From positions 1 to 25,571 of the forward strand of contig JALSIU010000087.1 of assembly GCA_026989715.1 (NCBI GenBank): a DNA stretch of 25,571 nt. Reading direction: 5' to 3'. How positions within the stretch are numbered: position 1 is the first letter of the stretch; each line of letters starts with the position of its first letter. A model generated the notes under the pieces. It searched no databases and was not told the origin of the DNA. It worked only from the letters and a program-made list of their open reading frames with translations. The position numbers and the translations under genes are program-made. The DNA is from Methylomonas sp. GTDB lineage: Bacteria; Pseudomonadota; Gammaproteobacteria; Methylococcales; Methylomonadaceae. Positions 1-8,098 of the stretch are shown here, one piece after another.

Positions 1-588
1 TGAAACCAACAAAATAATACGCGCCCCTGTTTGTGTGGTTTGTTGTTGAAAAAAAGACAATCCCATTGCCAGCCCTTTGCTGATATTGGTATAGGCCAAA
101 GCAGGCAAGTCGGTAGCTGAAACGGCGGCTAATACTGCGGGTTTATTTTCGGTTAAGGGCATAAAAAATAAGGGCGAGGTACTATAACCTGCTACACCGA
201 TACGATCATGCTCTCGCTTCCGGATAAATTCCGTTAATAATCGTTTGGCTGCACTGGCTTTGGATTCTTCTTGGCCATCCGGCGTTTTGCCGGCAAAGGT
301 ATAGTCCATACTTTTACTGCGATCCAGCAATAATACAATATGCGCACCATAGCCGATACGCTCACGCGTTTGCTCACCACGGTTAAGCCCTGCGAGAGCC
401 AAAACTAAACTGACGATGGCCGCAATAGCGAGCAATTTTATTAAAGCCGAAAAAACAAGGGAGAGCGCGTCAGCCGGCAAAATTTGTACCGATGGGTAGT
501 CATGTTGTTGCATACCATTATTCAATAAAGGTAGTAATGCCAGTGACAATGCCCATAATACCCAGGGGTAATCAACCGAAAAAGTCAT
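1..588 (-). CDS. mxaC: MxaC, von Willebrand A-domain protein of methanol dehydrogenase maturation (partial, 3' end outside window)
   Basis: I translated the minus strand from the ATG at 588, which overlaps the mxaA stop codon in an ATGA arrangement. The frame stays open for 196 codons to the window edge, so the C-terminal part is missing. Two hydrophobic stretches (about residues 8-22 and 45-66) are followed by a vWA domain that opens with IVLLLDRSKSMD. The D89-x-S91-x-S93 pattern is the MIDAS metal site. Members of the mxa cluster with vWA folds, together with the MoxR ATPase, are known to be needed for calcium insertion or assembly of methanol dehydrogenase. Position after mxaA in an RSAC order fits mxaC. 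The protein is probably membrane anchored with the vWA domain in the periplasm. The identification rests on gene order plus the vWA motif. Confidence 0.88.
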   Translation of the reverse strand, partial: MTFSVDYPWVLWALSLALLPLLNNGMQQHDYPSVQILPADALSLVFSALIKLLAIAAIVSLVLALAGLNRGEQTRERIGYGAHIVLLLDRSKSMDYTFAGKTPDGQEESKASAAKRLLTEFIRKREHDRIGVAGYSTSPLFFMPLTENKPAVLAAVSATDLPALAYTNISKGLAMGLSFFQQQTTQTGARIILLVS

Positions 589-1484
589 CTCATCCCTCGT
601 TCTACCTGTAAACAATGGCGGCAAAGTGCTTTTATTTTTGCATCATCTCCCGGTTGTATTTTGCTATCTACGCTAAAAAAATAGTGATTCGAGCAGTCAA
701 AAAACCAGCGCAATTCATCATCAAGCTGTTGATAGGCCGGAAAGCGTTGGTAAAATGCCGGCAAACGATGAGGAAATAAGGGTGCGCCATTGAGCCGATT
801 TAATGCTGTGTGCATAATGCGCAACATACGGGCAAAATCTGACTCGGCTAAGTGCGCTAATTGACGGACAGGGCGTTTAAAGATGTGATAGCGCGGTAAA
901 AAGCGTAATAATCCATAAATCCAGGCGAGGTAAATGCCTAGGCAACAGGCGAGTGCTAAAAATAATGCCACACGAATCCATACCGCGCGATTATCAATTA
1001 AAGGCGCGGGCGCATCAGGGCGCATATAGTCTTTTCCCGCGTCTTTACGAATGGCAAGTTCTCGTAACGGGGCGGCGGTAAAATGCCACCGAGGTACTTT
1101 CTTGGCTATGGTTTTGCCAAATTGATGGAATTGCAGAGTAAAGCTGGGGGTTTCCAACATTTTAACGGTTAAAGGTGCATAGAATAGTTGATAAACCAAG
1201 TCGATTTGGTAGCGCGTCCCCTGCCCGCCCGCTACGCTTTTAATCGTAATATCTTGTAAATTTAACCAGCGATTAATACGCCCTTTTGCCGGTAAGCTGT
1301 TTTTTTGTAAGGCCAACCCCGGGCGCGTTTCGATAATAATACGTTGCATGATGGTATCTCCAATCACATAACCAAAGGGGCGTGGTGTTTGCACTTGAAA
1401 AAAACGAATGGGTCGGTCGATTGAATCTGAACAGCTACTTAATAAGACACTCAATAAAAGCAGTAACAAAGATTTAAAGTGCAT
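585..1484 (-). CDS. mxaA: MxaA, membrane lipoprotein for methanol dehydrogenase calcium insertion
   Basis: The reading frame extends upstream to 1859, but the real start is most likely the ATG at 1484. It has GGGAG five bases upstream and opens a good lipoprotein signal (MHFKSLLLLLLSVLLSSC, lipobox Cys18). This gives 299 residues. A periplasmic domain is followed by one membrane segment near residues 168-190 (VALFLALACCLGIYLAWIYG) and a cytoplasmic tail. Genes of this name are required for active, calcium-loaded methanol dehydrogenase; the biochemical role is not settled. The start overlaps the end of mxaS by 11 bases and the stop overlaps the mxaC start, so mxaS, mxaA and mxaC look translationally coupled. 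An ATG at 1496, giving four extra residues, is the alternative start. Confidence 0.85.
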   Translation of the reverse strand: MHFKSLLLLLLSVLLSSCSDSIDRPIRFFQVQTPRPFGYVIGDTIMQRIIIETRPGLALQKNSLPAKGRINRWLNLQDITIKSVAGGQGTRYQIDLVYQLFYAPLTVKMLETPSFTLQFHQFGKTIAKKVPRWHFTAAPLRELAIRKDAGKDYMRPDAPAPLIDNRAVWIRVALFLALACCLGIYLAWIYGLLRFLPRYHIFKRPVRQLAHLAESDFARMLRIMHTALNRLNGAPLFPHRLPAFYQRFPAYQQLDDELRWFFDCSNHYFFSVDSKIQPGDDAKIKALCRHCLQVERGMR

Positions 1485-2337
1485 ACCGACTCCCATGCTG
1501 TAAAAAATACTGACTGAGTAATTCGGCACGATAGCCTTGTTCGATAAAAAGCGGCTCACAGCCAAATGTTCGAAAGCATTGCTGTAATTGCTGCCTACGC
1601 TGTGCAAAAGCCTGTTTGATTTTTTGCCGTAATTTAGGGCGCATGAATAGTGTCCGCGTCTGACCTTGTTCCATATCGGAAAACTTGACCAAGCCCCAGG
1701 CCGGTAAATTTCCCTGTTCGATGTTATCCCATAAAACAAGCGGCACGACCGTATGGGCACTAAGCCCTTGCATTTGTTGTTTAATTTTATCCAGTGACAT
1801 ATGAAAATCAGAGAGCAAAAAGACCAATGCAGAATGCTGTGGCAAATAGCGGTGCACATGCAATATGTTGTCCCCTTGCCCTGTCAAACGTGTGCTTAAC
1901 AACTGCTCTGCCATCGCCGAGACTCGCCCTTGCTGTAAACTCGCCGGTGCCATTAAAAAGGAGGCATCAATACCTTGCCCCCAACCGACAAAACCGAAAC
2001 GGTCGTGCATTGCGTGTGCAGATTGCGCAACCGACAATAAGCAATCGACCAATGCTTGACGCTTATCATATGCTCCGACAAAGCGCATTGAAGCCGACAA
2101 ATCCGCCAGTAAAAAAACATCCAGGCGTGATAATTGCTGAAATGTTTTGACTTGAAAACGCGAGAAAGGGTCGAGCAGACTGGCTCTTAAATCAATATGG
2201 CGTGGGTCTGGCATGTTGATTAAAGATTGATGCTGCTTGAATAGCTGGCCGCTTCCTGCCACCCGACTCATATGCGCCCCCGGAAAAAGACTGTTTTGAC
2301 CTAATTTCCGGTAATAAAAAATAGTCTCTGCGGGCAT
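1474..2337 (-). CDS. mxaS: MxaS, DUF58/vWA-like maturation protein
   Basis: This 287-residue protein has no signal peptide. It shows the DUF58 layout: a short N-terminal part, a basic region, then VFLLADLSASM with D79-x-S81-x-S83, a MIDAS-like motif as in vWA folds. DUF58 proteins usually pair with MoxR AAA+ ATPases and a vWA membrane protein. Here the MoxR member (mxaR) and the vWA member (mxaC) are both in the same run. The gene starts one base after the stop codon of the upstream membrane gene and overlaps mxaA at its end. Loss of mxaS-type genes is linked to poor methanol dehydrogenase assembly in model methylotrophs; the exact step is inferred. Confidence 0.87.
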   Translation of the reverse strand: MPAETIFYYRKLGQNSLFPGAHMSRVAGSGQLFKQHQSLINMPDPRHIDLRASLLDPFSRFQVKTFQQLSRLDVFLLADLSASMRFVGAYDKRQALVDCLLSVAQSAHAMHDRFGFVGWGQGIDASFLMAPASLQQGRVSAMAEQLLSTRLTGQGDNILHVHRYLPQHSALVFLLSDFHMSLDKIKQQMQGLSAHTVVPLVLWDNIEQGNLPAWGLVKFSDMEQGQTRTLFMRPKLRQKIKQAFAQRRQQLQQCFRTFGCEPLFIEQGYRAELLSQYFLQHGSRYAL

Positions 2338-2338
2338 A

Positions 2339-2968
2339 TTAAGATTGATTAATAATCAAAAACAACAGCCCTGCGCTCAATAATAAGTACGAAGGTACAC
2401 TGTATTTTAGAGGGCTACGTACGATAAAATTAACCACACCGGAATAGTTTTTATGCGCCTGGTTATATAAAGATTCACCTAATAACCAGAGCATAGAATT
2501 TGCCAGCATTAAGGCAACAATATTAAATATCCCTGCATCGGTAAATAAAAAAGATTGACTGGTTAATAATTCGGCGCGGTCATTGGTATGCACCCAATTA
2601 GCGAGTAATATGCCTAACATTAGCGCACCTTCATCAAATGCGACTAAAAAAAAGCCATAGGTAAAATAACGCAAACGCTGACAACCGGCTTTGATTTGCA
2701 CAAAATGTTGCTCTAAATAAATAACCGGCAAACAAAGACCCAATAACAACAAACCGACAATGCTGATTAATGCCCAAAACTTGACCCCAATCGCGGAGTT
2801 CAGTGAGTTGGTATAATACGCGGCATAAGATACACCACTGAAATGATCGAGGCGTTCGGCAATAATCGCGGTAATAAAACCGACACCGGTCCAGTTAATA
2901 TAAACCCCAAGCAAATTTCCAAAACCACTGGCCGGGGTTATTATTTTAAAAAACTCTTGTCGCGTCAT
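2339..2968 (-). CDS. mxaP: MxaP-like integral membrane protein of the mxa cluster
   Basis: This is a 209-residue, strongly hydrophobic protein with about five membrane segments (around residues 24-38, 64-86, 106-126, 148-165 and 188-206). No cofactor or catalytic motif is visible. It starts eight bases after the mxaR stop and ends one base before the mxaS start, so it is certainly part of the maturation operon. From memory, gammaproteobacterial methanotrophs carry an extra gene called mxaP at this place, which the alphaproteobacterial mxaRSAC order lacks. The symbol is given on position and character, not on a recognised motif. Its task is unknown; a membrane anchor for the MoxR/DUF58/vWA assembly machinery is a plausible inference. 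No clear Shine-Dalgarno sequence is seen, which suggests coupling to mxaR translation. Confidence 0.65.
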   Translation of the reverse strand: MTRQEFFKIITPASGFGNLLGVYINWTGVGFITAIIAERLDHFSGVSYAAYYTNSLNSAIGVKFWALISIVGLLLLGLCLPVIYLEQHFVQIKAGCQRLRYFTYGFFLVAFDEGALMLGILLANWVHTNDRAELLTSQSFLFTDAGIFNIVALMLANSMLWLLGESLYNQAHKNYSGVVNFIVRSPLKYSVPSYLLLSAGLLFLIINQS

Positions 2969-2976
2969 AAGTCTAT

Positions 2977-3993
2977 TTAAGGAGCGGCTACCGCATTGAG
3001 AATGGCATGCATCAATGCCGGCATCAATTGTTCTTGGCGATAGCTGTAAATTGGGTTTAAAAAGATTCGGTGCGCCATCGTAACAACGAAAACGGCTTGT
3101 AAATCCTCCGGCAATAAAATATCTCTGTTATGCAACCATGCATTCACTTTTGCGGCTCTAATTAAAAAACTCATTCCACGAGGACTTGCCCCCGCCTGAA
3201 TAAGCTCCGTCATGTCCACATCACTTAATTGAATGCCATATTCCATCGGCTTGCTACCGGCTTGCCATAAATTTAATGCGTATTGTTGTAAAGCATGACT
3301 CGGCACAATGCTTTGTTGTATGTGTACAGCTAACTCATTGAGCTGATAATAGGCCACGTTACCCGGCGCTATCTCGGCGATTAACTGATCAACATCATGA
3401 AAACGCGGATTAAAAACTAAGTCTTGCAATATCGATTCATCCGCCGGCATATCAATATGAATTTCCATCATAAAGCGGTCACGCGCCGCCGCCGGCAATT
3501 CAAAAGTTTCTTCTTTTTCGATACGGTTTCTATCGGCAAACACCTGCATATGCGGAAAATGATATTCTTGATTAAACGCACTGATACTGCGCTCTGCCAT
3601 TACTCTTAATAGTAAGGAATGTACTTGTGGTCTAGCTCTGTTGATTTCATTAAAAAAGAAAGTCGCCAAGCGATTGCCTTGTTTTAGCAAAGGCCCCGGA
3701 TCAACTTGCGGTCTGCCGTGCTTATCAAGGTAGGTGTAATAAATCAAATCAGCCGGCATTAAATCAATCGTGCCTTCAATACGTTGATAATCTCCACCCA
3801 ATCCTTGTGCTAGTGCACGTAGCAACGTCGTTTTGCCAACACCCACACTGCCTTCCAATAAAACATGTCCACGAGCAAAGATAGCGATAACTGCCTGCCT
3901 GACTGCGCGTTCTTGCCCTAAAATAGTGTTATTTATCTGTTGCTCGAATTGTAAAGCGGCCTCTCGCCAGTCGCTGAGCTGAGTATTCAACAT
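2977..3993 (-). CDS. mxaR: MxaR, MoxR-type AAA+ ATPase
   Basis: The frame is open back to 4068, but the first 25 codons would run through a terminator hairpin. The ATG at 3993 gives a normal MoxR N-terminus and 338 residues. Walker A is GSVGVGKT (residues 48-55). The Walker B equivalent is FFFNEINRARP, and the RNRIEKEETFELPAAARDRF stretch matches the conserved MoxR sensor region. MoxR proteins are chaperone-like ATPases that work with vWA/DUF58 partners to mature metal or cofactor enzymes. Here the partners are MxaS and MxaC and the client is methanol dehydrogenase, with calcium insertion the likely step. Only GGA about six bases upstream serves as a weak ribosome site, so translation may be low compared with mxaF. 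Confidence 0.9.
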   Translation of the reverse strand: MLNTQLSDWREAALQFEQQINNTILGQERAVRQAVIAIFARGHVLLEGSVGVGKTTLLRALAQGLGGDYQRIEGTIDLMPADLIYYTYLDKHGRPQVDPGPLLKQGNRLATFFFNEINRARPQVHSLLLRVMAERSISAFNQEYHFPHMQVFADRNRIEKEETFELPAAARDRFMMEIHIDMPADESILQDLVFNPRFHDVDQLIAEIAPGNVAYYQLNELAVHIQQSIVPSHALQQYALNLWQAGSKPMEYGIQLSDVDMTELIQAGASPRGMSFLIRAAKVNAWLHNRDILLPEDLQAVFVVTMAHRIFLNPIYSYRQEQLMPALMHAILNAVAAP

Positions 3994-4002
3994 AATTTTT
4001 CC

Positions 4003-4036
4003 AAAAAAAACTCCGGCTCGGAGGAAGAGCCGGAGT
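4003..4036 (-). terminator. Strong rho-independent terminator between mxaI and mxaR
   Basis: A perfect 10-bp stem (4010-4019 with 4027-4036, arm ACTCCGGCTC) closes a 7-base loop. On the minus strand it is followed by a run of T residues (complement of the A run 4003-4009). It lies on the strand of the mxa genes, after mxaI and only 9 bases before the mxaR start. It should end most mxaFJGI transcripts and let a fraction through to mxaR-P-S-A-C. Confidence 0.85.
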
Positions 4037-4369
4037 AAAAGCTTAATATTAGTCTTTACCCATAGCACACGCCTTGGGAAAGAAGTAGATACGCACTTTA
4101 TTTAAAGTCGTGGTCAACAAATTTGATGCACTGATTTTGTTTAAGCCGGTAAAGATTGACAGTCAAGTAGCTACCTATACACTGCCAAGCCGCATTGCCT
4201 AAAACAAAGCGATCGCATCCTGCGCTTGCCTTTTTAAAATGTTGACACATTTATTTCCCGCATCCTTGCAGAATCAATCAATAAATCTTTACTTATTGCA
4301 CCAAAATTTAATATAAAAACGCACCTACCCCTTAAGGGGGACAAGGCAAAACCTTGTCAGATGAACTAT
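4037..4369. other. mxaI-mxaR intergenic stretch without a gene
   Basis: Roughly 330 bases separate the mxaI stop from the terminator. I see no open frame with a ribosome site here. It contains the palindrome CCCCTTAAGGGG (4328-4339) and a 7-bp hairpin (4340-4346 with 4352-4358) just after mxaI. No convincing -35/-10 pair for a separate mxaR promoter was found on the minus strand. Confidence 0.6.
4328..4358 (-). repeat. Tandem inverted repeats at the 3' end of mxaI
   Basis: GACAAGG (4340-4346) and CCTTGTC (4352-4358) form a stem with a CAAAA loop. The neighbouring CCCCTTAAGGGG (4328-4339) is a perfect palindrome. Neither is followed by a T run on the minus strand, so a role in 3' end protection of the mxaFJGI message is more likely than termination. 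Confidence 0.5.
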
Positions 4370-4651
4370 TTAAAGATCATCTACATCATAAACAAAGGTA
4401 CCTGTTTTGTTAAAATGAGCCACACGCTGTTTGTTACGTGCTTCCATTTCCTTTATTGAGGCCGATTGTTTATTCAGTTCGTTAGCATCATGCCGAGGGT
4501 CATACTTACTACCAGCTACTTTTTTAGGGTAGCCTGGTTTGGGTTCCCAGCAATTGCCCGGTTCTTTACAATTTGTACCGTCATAAGCTTGCGCGGTGAA
4601 CGATGCGCCTGCTGCCAACAGTACCATTAGGGTTAATTGTCGCTTTTTCAT
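4370..4651 (-). CDS. mxaI: MxaI, small (beta) subunit of methanol dehydrogenase
   Basis: The 93-residue precursor has a Sec signal ending TAQA, so the mature chain starts YDGTNCKEPGNCWEPKPGYP. This is the hallmark opening of MxaI, including the conserved cysteine pair. The rest is lysine-rich and ends in a helical region, as in known beta subunits of about 72 residues. The small subunit wraps around MxaF in the periplasmic alpha2-beta2 enzyme. XoxF-type enzymes lack it, so its presence supports a calcium-dependent MDH. It starts 16 bases after mxaG with the ribosome site GGAG. Confidence 0.97.
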   Translation of the reverse strand: MKKRQLTLMVLLAAGASFTAQAYDGTNCKEPGNCWEPKPGYPKKVAGSKYDPRHDANELNKQSASIKEMEARNKQRVAHFNKTGTFVYDVDDL

Positions 4652-4667
4652 TTTTCTCTCCTGAAGA

Positions 4668-5141
4668 TTATTTCAGCCATTTTGCTTTTTTAGGTTTGCC
4701 CGTATAAATCGAACGAATCCAAGCCATAATTTTCAACATTTCATCGGTATTAAAATTGACATATTGCGGCCCCATCATGCCTTTCGCACCGCCGAATAAA
4801 AGTTCAAATAAACCTTTATCGGTTGCAATGCTAGGGTATGTCCAATAGTCATCCGCTAAGCCTGGGCCTAATTTGCCTTCCGCCTCGTGCCCATGACAAC
4901 CGGAACAACCGGTCATATACAGGCTTTCCCCATGCTCAATGGCTTCTTTATCGGTGTTATAAGGATTTTTACCCGTTTGCATAAACTCTTTAAAAGCAGG
5001 TGTATTGCCGCCTTTTTTAGCAAAACTCAAATCCAATACCGTGCCTTGTATTGCATGGCGCAATGTAATCTCTGCCTGTACGCCGGTCGTTGCAAAAAGC
5101 CCTGCTAACGCCGTCGTGATTGCTATTTTTTTAAACTTCAT
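4668..5141 (-). CDS. mxaG: MxaG, cytochrome cL, electron acceptor of methanol dehydrogenase
   Basis: This 157-residue precursor has a signal peptide (ALAGLFATTGVQA). A single haem c site, CSGCHGHEAEGKLGPGL, lies in the middle, followed by the YWTYPSIATDKGLFELLFGG region typical of cytochrome cL. A methionine pair in GMMGP is the probable axial-ligand area. Cytochrome cL takes electrons from the PQQ of MxaFI and passes them to a class I cytochrome c and then to the terminal oxidase. Gene order after mxaJ and before mxaI is the standard FJGI order. A clean SD (GGAAAA) precedes the ATG. Confidence 0.96.
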   Translation of the reverse strand: MKFKKIAITTALAGLFATTGVQAEITLRHAIQGTVLDLSFAKKGGNTPAFKEFMQTGKNPYNTDKEAIEHGESLYMTGCSGCHGHEAEGKLGPGLADDYWTYPSIATDKGLFELLFGGAKGMMGPQYVNFNTDEMLKIMAWIRSIYTGKPKKAKWLK

Positions 5142-5179
5142 TATTTTTCCTAATTATTTGCTGGCTATCGACATTTCAT

Positions 5180-6019
5180 CTATAGCAAAGGGATACCTTC
5201 TGCTGTCAATATCGCCTGTATCTCGGTTTGGCGTTGCTCAATAAACTGATTTAACTGTTGCAATAATTCAGTGTCGCCTTTGCGTGTCGCCATGGAGGTA
5301 CTGTAATGTTGCCCCACTTTCTGGCCATCGGCACGCGTACTATTATCCGGCACCAGTGTCATCGTTAAGGGAGTAGCAGCTGCTTTAACATAACGCGCCG
5401 CAGCCGGCCCCCAAAGTACGGCCACTTCGGCCTTACCCGTCGCCACATCATCGACTAATTTATGCGTTTCATATTTCACATATTGATTACGCCGCGACTT
5501 AAAACCGACCAATTCTTTATTGTAATTAAACATATCGCTGTACCGGCCAATCGCACGAATCATCACTTCCGAAGGGGTTCCCGGAATAAAACCGATACGC
5601 TGTACCGAACGCAACACAGGGCTATCCCAGTCTGTTAAATCCAGATTATCTGCCGTACGTGAAATAAAGACATACCCCGAACGATAATAAGGCGTACCGG
5701 TTAATACCCGAGGGTCACCTGCATCAATTCCCAGCACCACATCGCATAAACCTTTATCTAAAAAGTCACGTAAAAAATAGCGTGGGTCTTGCCAATAAAC
5801 ATATTTGATTTTACGGTTTAAGTGGCGACCTAATAGCTGTGCTAACTGGTTTTCAAATCCTTCTCCCTGTTTATTGGAATAAGGCATTTCATTTTCAGCC
5901 GCGCAGACTTTCAGTGCTTTACCTGTCGGGTTTGCAACCAGCTTAGGTGCAGAATTTGCCGTACAACCGACAAGTAGCATCGCGCCAATAAACGCAGGTA
6001 TTATTAACTTTAGTCTCAT
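5180..6019 (-). CDS. mxaJ: MxaJ, periplasmic binding-protein-fold partner of methanol dehydrogenase
   Basis: This 279-residue protein has the fold signature of family 3 solute-binding proteins (LKVCAAENEMPYSNKQGEGFENQLA near the N-terminus, CDVVLGIDAGDPRVL in the middle). The signal ends in LLVGC, a lipobox with Cys19, so it is likely a lipoprotein. MxaJ is encoded next to mxaF in all classical clusters. It is essential for active MDH in model strains and is thought to help PQQ or subunit assembly; no transport role is expected. It lies 38 bases before mxaG and 89 bases after mxaF, the latter gap filled by a hairpin. Confidence 0.95.
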   Translation of the reverse strand: MRLKLIIPAFIGAMLLVGCTANSAPKLVANPTGKALKVCAAENEMPYSNKQGEGFENQLAQLLGRHLNRKIKYVYWQDPRYFLRDFLDKGLCDVVLGIDAGDPRVLTGTPYYRSGYVFISRTADNLDLTDWDSPVLRSVQRIGFIPGTPSEVMIRAIGRYSDMFNYNKELVGFKSRRNQYVKYETHKLVDDVATGKAEVAVLWGPAAARYVKAAATPLTMTLVPDNSTRADGQKVGQHYSTSMATRKGDTELLQQLNQFIEQRQTEIQAILTAEGIPLL

Positions 6020-6062
6020 GGTGTTCTTTAATTTATCTACAAAAAAGAGTCGTTACCGGAAA

Positions 6063-6095
6063 GGCTTTGTTGCAAAAGTGCTAGCAAGCAAAGCC
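6063..6095 (-). repeat. Intercistronic hairpin after mxaF
   Basis: GGCTTTGTTGC (6063-6073) pairs with GCAAGCAAAGCC (6084-6095) with one bulged G and a 10-base loop, right after the mxaF stop. No T run follows on the minus strand. Such hairpins often protect the upstream message from 3' decay, which would allow more mxaF than mxaJ mRNA. Confidence 0.6.
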
Positions 6096-6108
6096 TCTGC
6101 ATAATCAT

Positions 6109-7920
6109 TTAATCCAATGCAAAAACCATCACGCCTCCGCCCATTTGCGTGTAATGCGCTAATTCTTTAAATGCACCCACAGCACCTAGTCCAGCAGTAG
6201 GATCTTGTAAATCAAAGACCAAGCCCACACCAGGCCATCCTCCTACACCGTAATAGATGGCAACATATTGTTTGCCTTCATGTTTGTAAGTAATGGGATG
6301 GCCAATTACGCCCGAAGGTAACTTAAACTTCCAAAGCTCTTCACCATTATTTGAGTTAAGTGCTTTGATATAACCATCTAGCGTGCCGTAGAAAACAAGG
6401 TCTCCGGCGGTTGCCATTGTGCCGCCCCAGACGGCAAATTTTTCAGCAATTTCCCACTCAAACTCCCCTGTTACCGAGTTCATTGCTTTGACCTGACCTA
6501 GAGTACCTTTAGGTCCTGGGTACATATTAAGCGTTGCCCCAACAAAGAACTGTCCTGCACGATAAGGCAACATGAACGGTTCCCAATCCATGCAAATATG
6601 GTTGGTTCCCATGAAAAATAATTTTTTATTGGGGTCATAAGACTCAATCCCTTGGTTGTGATACCCCATGGCAGACGGACAAATTCCTTTTGCTTCATGA
6701 TCCATGTGTGTTGAGTATTCAGGGTCACGAATCGGTAGCCCTGTTTTTAAATCCACTTTTTTAACCCAATTGACGGTATCATCAATTTTAAAGGCATTGA
6801 CCAAATCGCCCGTTTCACGATTTAAGGTATATACCAAACCATTTCTATCAGGATGCGTTAATAGCTTGGTTTTCTTACCGTTAACCATTTGCTCGGATAG
6901 ACCCATGTAATTCACACCGGCATAGTCCCACTCATCATGTGGTGTTTTTTGGTAACCAAATTTAGCTTTACCGGTATTAACATCACGCCCCCAGATAGTC
7001 ATCGTCCATTTATTATCGCCAGGACGCATGGTTTCATTCCACGGCGCGGGGTTACCTGAGCCGTAGTAAATCATTTCTAAATCACTATCGTAGGCATACC
7101 AACCCCAATTGGTACCACCACCAATTTTCCAAGCATCCCCTTCCCATGTTTTTGTACCTAGGCCAAATTGTCCATAATGCGGGTTATCTTCATTAAACCC
7201 TTTGCCGATACCGATATCTTTATCCGGCCCCGTTGCATACACTCGCCAGACTTGCGAACCATCTTTAATTTTATAAGCCGTGGCATAGCCGCGTACCCCT
7301 AATTCCGCACCGGCACTACCGACAATCACCATATCTTTGGCAACAAAGGGTGCTGAGGTAAGTGTTGAGCCCATTGAAATATCAGAGTTTTCCATTTTCC
7401 AAAGCAACTCACCCGTTTTGGCGTTAATGGCAACAATATGCCCATCTAGCTGATCTTGGAAAATAGTCGGTGGATAATCCTTTGTCCCCGGCGCGTAAGC
7501 TAGTCCCCTATTCACCACATCACAACAGGCAACTGCACGAGCCGCAGGGTTTTGTTTAGGTTTGTATTCCCATAAAATTCGACCCGGATCGCTTAAATCA
7601 ATTGCAAAAATATTGTTCGGAAAAGGCGAATGAATATACATAATGCCATCAACGACCAAAGGCCCGCCTTCATGTCCATTCAGCACACCCGTAGAAAACG
7701 ACCAAACAGGCTTCAATTTATGGACATTTTGAATATTAATCTGGTACATATCACTATAATGGCTGGCATTATAATCTTTGGTCTGCATGACCCAGTTAGT
7801 ATTCTGCTCTGATAAATCTTCCAATCTTTTGTTGGCATTTGCCTGTTGCGACATAGCCAGAATTGCACTGGAAACCAGCATGCTTGTTCCCATATTCCGA
7901 GCAAATTTTTTAATTTGCAT
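6109..7920 (-). CDS. mxaF: MxaF, large (alpha) subunit of calcium/PQQ methanol dehydrogenase
   Basis: The 603-residue precursor has a signal peptide probably cut after Ala29. Counting from Asn30, the key residues match the classical numbering: vicinal Cys103-Cys104 (AVACCDVVNRG), Glu177 (GAELGVR), Asn261 (GNPAPWNE) and catalytic Asp303 (HDEWDYAG). Position 305 is Ala, the calcium-type state; XoxF enzymes carry Asp there. The eight-bladed propeller tryptophan-docking motifs recur through the chain. It oxidises methanol to formaldehyde in the periplasm and hands electrons to MxaG. An excellent ribosome site (GGGAGGAATT before ATG) signals heavy translation. It leads the mxaFJGI operon; upstream are candidate operator sites and a divergent regulator gene. 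The C-terminus is shorter than that of alphaproteobacterial MxaF by about 15 residues. Confidence 0.98.
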   Translation of the reverse strand: MQIKKFARNMGTSMLVSSAILAMSQQANANKRLEDLSEQNTNWVMQTKDYNASHYSDMYQINIQNVHKLKPVWSFSTGVLNGHEGGPLVVDGIMYIHSPFPNNIFAIDLSDPGRILWEYKPKQNPAARAVACCDVVNRGLAYAPGTKDYPPTIFQDQLDGHIVAINAKTGELLWKMENSDISMGSTLTSAPFVAKDMVIVGSAGAELGVRGYATAYKIKDGSQVWRVYATGPDKDIGIGKGFNEDNPHYGQFGLGTKTWEGDAWKIGGGTNWGWYAYDSDLEMIYYGSGNPAPWNETMRPGDNKWTMTIWGRDVNTGKAKFGYQKTPHDEWDYAGVNYMGLSEQMVNGKKTKLLTHPDRNGLVYTLNRETGDLVNAFKIDDTVNWVKKVDLKTGLPIRDPEYSTHMDHEAKGICPSAMGYHNQGIESYDPNKKLFFMGTNHICMDWEPFMLPYRAGQFFVGATLNMYPGPKGTLGQVKAMNSVTGEFEWEIAEKFAVWGGTMATAGDLVFYGTLDGYIKALNSNNGEELWKFKLPSGVIGHPITYKHEGKQYVAIYYGVGGWPGVGLVFDLQDPTAGLGAVGAFKELAHYTQMGGGVMVFALD

Positions 7921-8081
7921 AATTCCTCCCGGTTAACTTTAAGTGATAAAGTACCTACCAATTCAGTTAAATTGAAATACAGCCACTTGATCTTGTTAGC
8001 AAACAAATTGGTAAATACTTTGAACCTATTTTAGGGACTGGCCTCCGGTCTGAATACGGAATAAATGATGAATTGAGCGTG

Positions 8082-8087
8082 AATATA
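8082..8087 (-). promoter_or_regulatory. Possible -10 element of the mxaF promoter
   Basis: TATATT on the minus strand sits within the short inverted repeat GCGTG-N7-CACGC. The -35 position falls inside the motif at 8099-8117, an arrangement expected for an activator overlapping -35. The leader to mxaF would be about 155 bases. This is inferred from spacing only. Confidence 0.35.
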
Positions 8088-8098
8088 GCACGCCTCCT

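Noticed and set aside
1485..1859. N-terminal extension of mxaA inside mxaS
   Set aside because: It lies in the shadow of mxaS coding sequence; the ATG at 1484 has a ribosome site and a lipoprotein signal.
3994..4068. N-terminal extension of mxaR from an ATG at 4068
   Set aside because: The extra 25 codons span a terminator hairpin and do not look like a MoxR N-terminus; the ATG at 3993 gives the normal protein.
4140..4190. Plus-strand TTGACA with TATACA as a promoter
   Set aside because: The spacer is only 14 bases and no plus-strand gene follows; it is probably chance.
6498..6728. Minus-strand reading frame inside mxaF
   Set aside because: It is an alternate frame of the mxaF gene with no ribosome site or recognisable protein.
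7921..8098. Riboswitch or lanthanide-responsive RNA in the mxaF leader
   Set aside because: I see only short inverted repeats and no recognisable riboswitch core; a protein operator at 8099-8153 is the simpler explanation.
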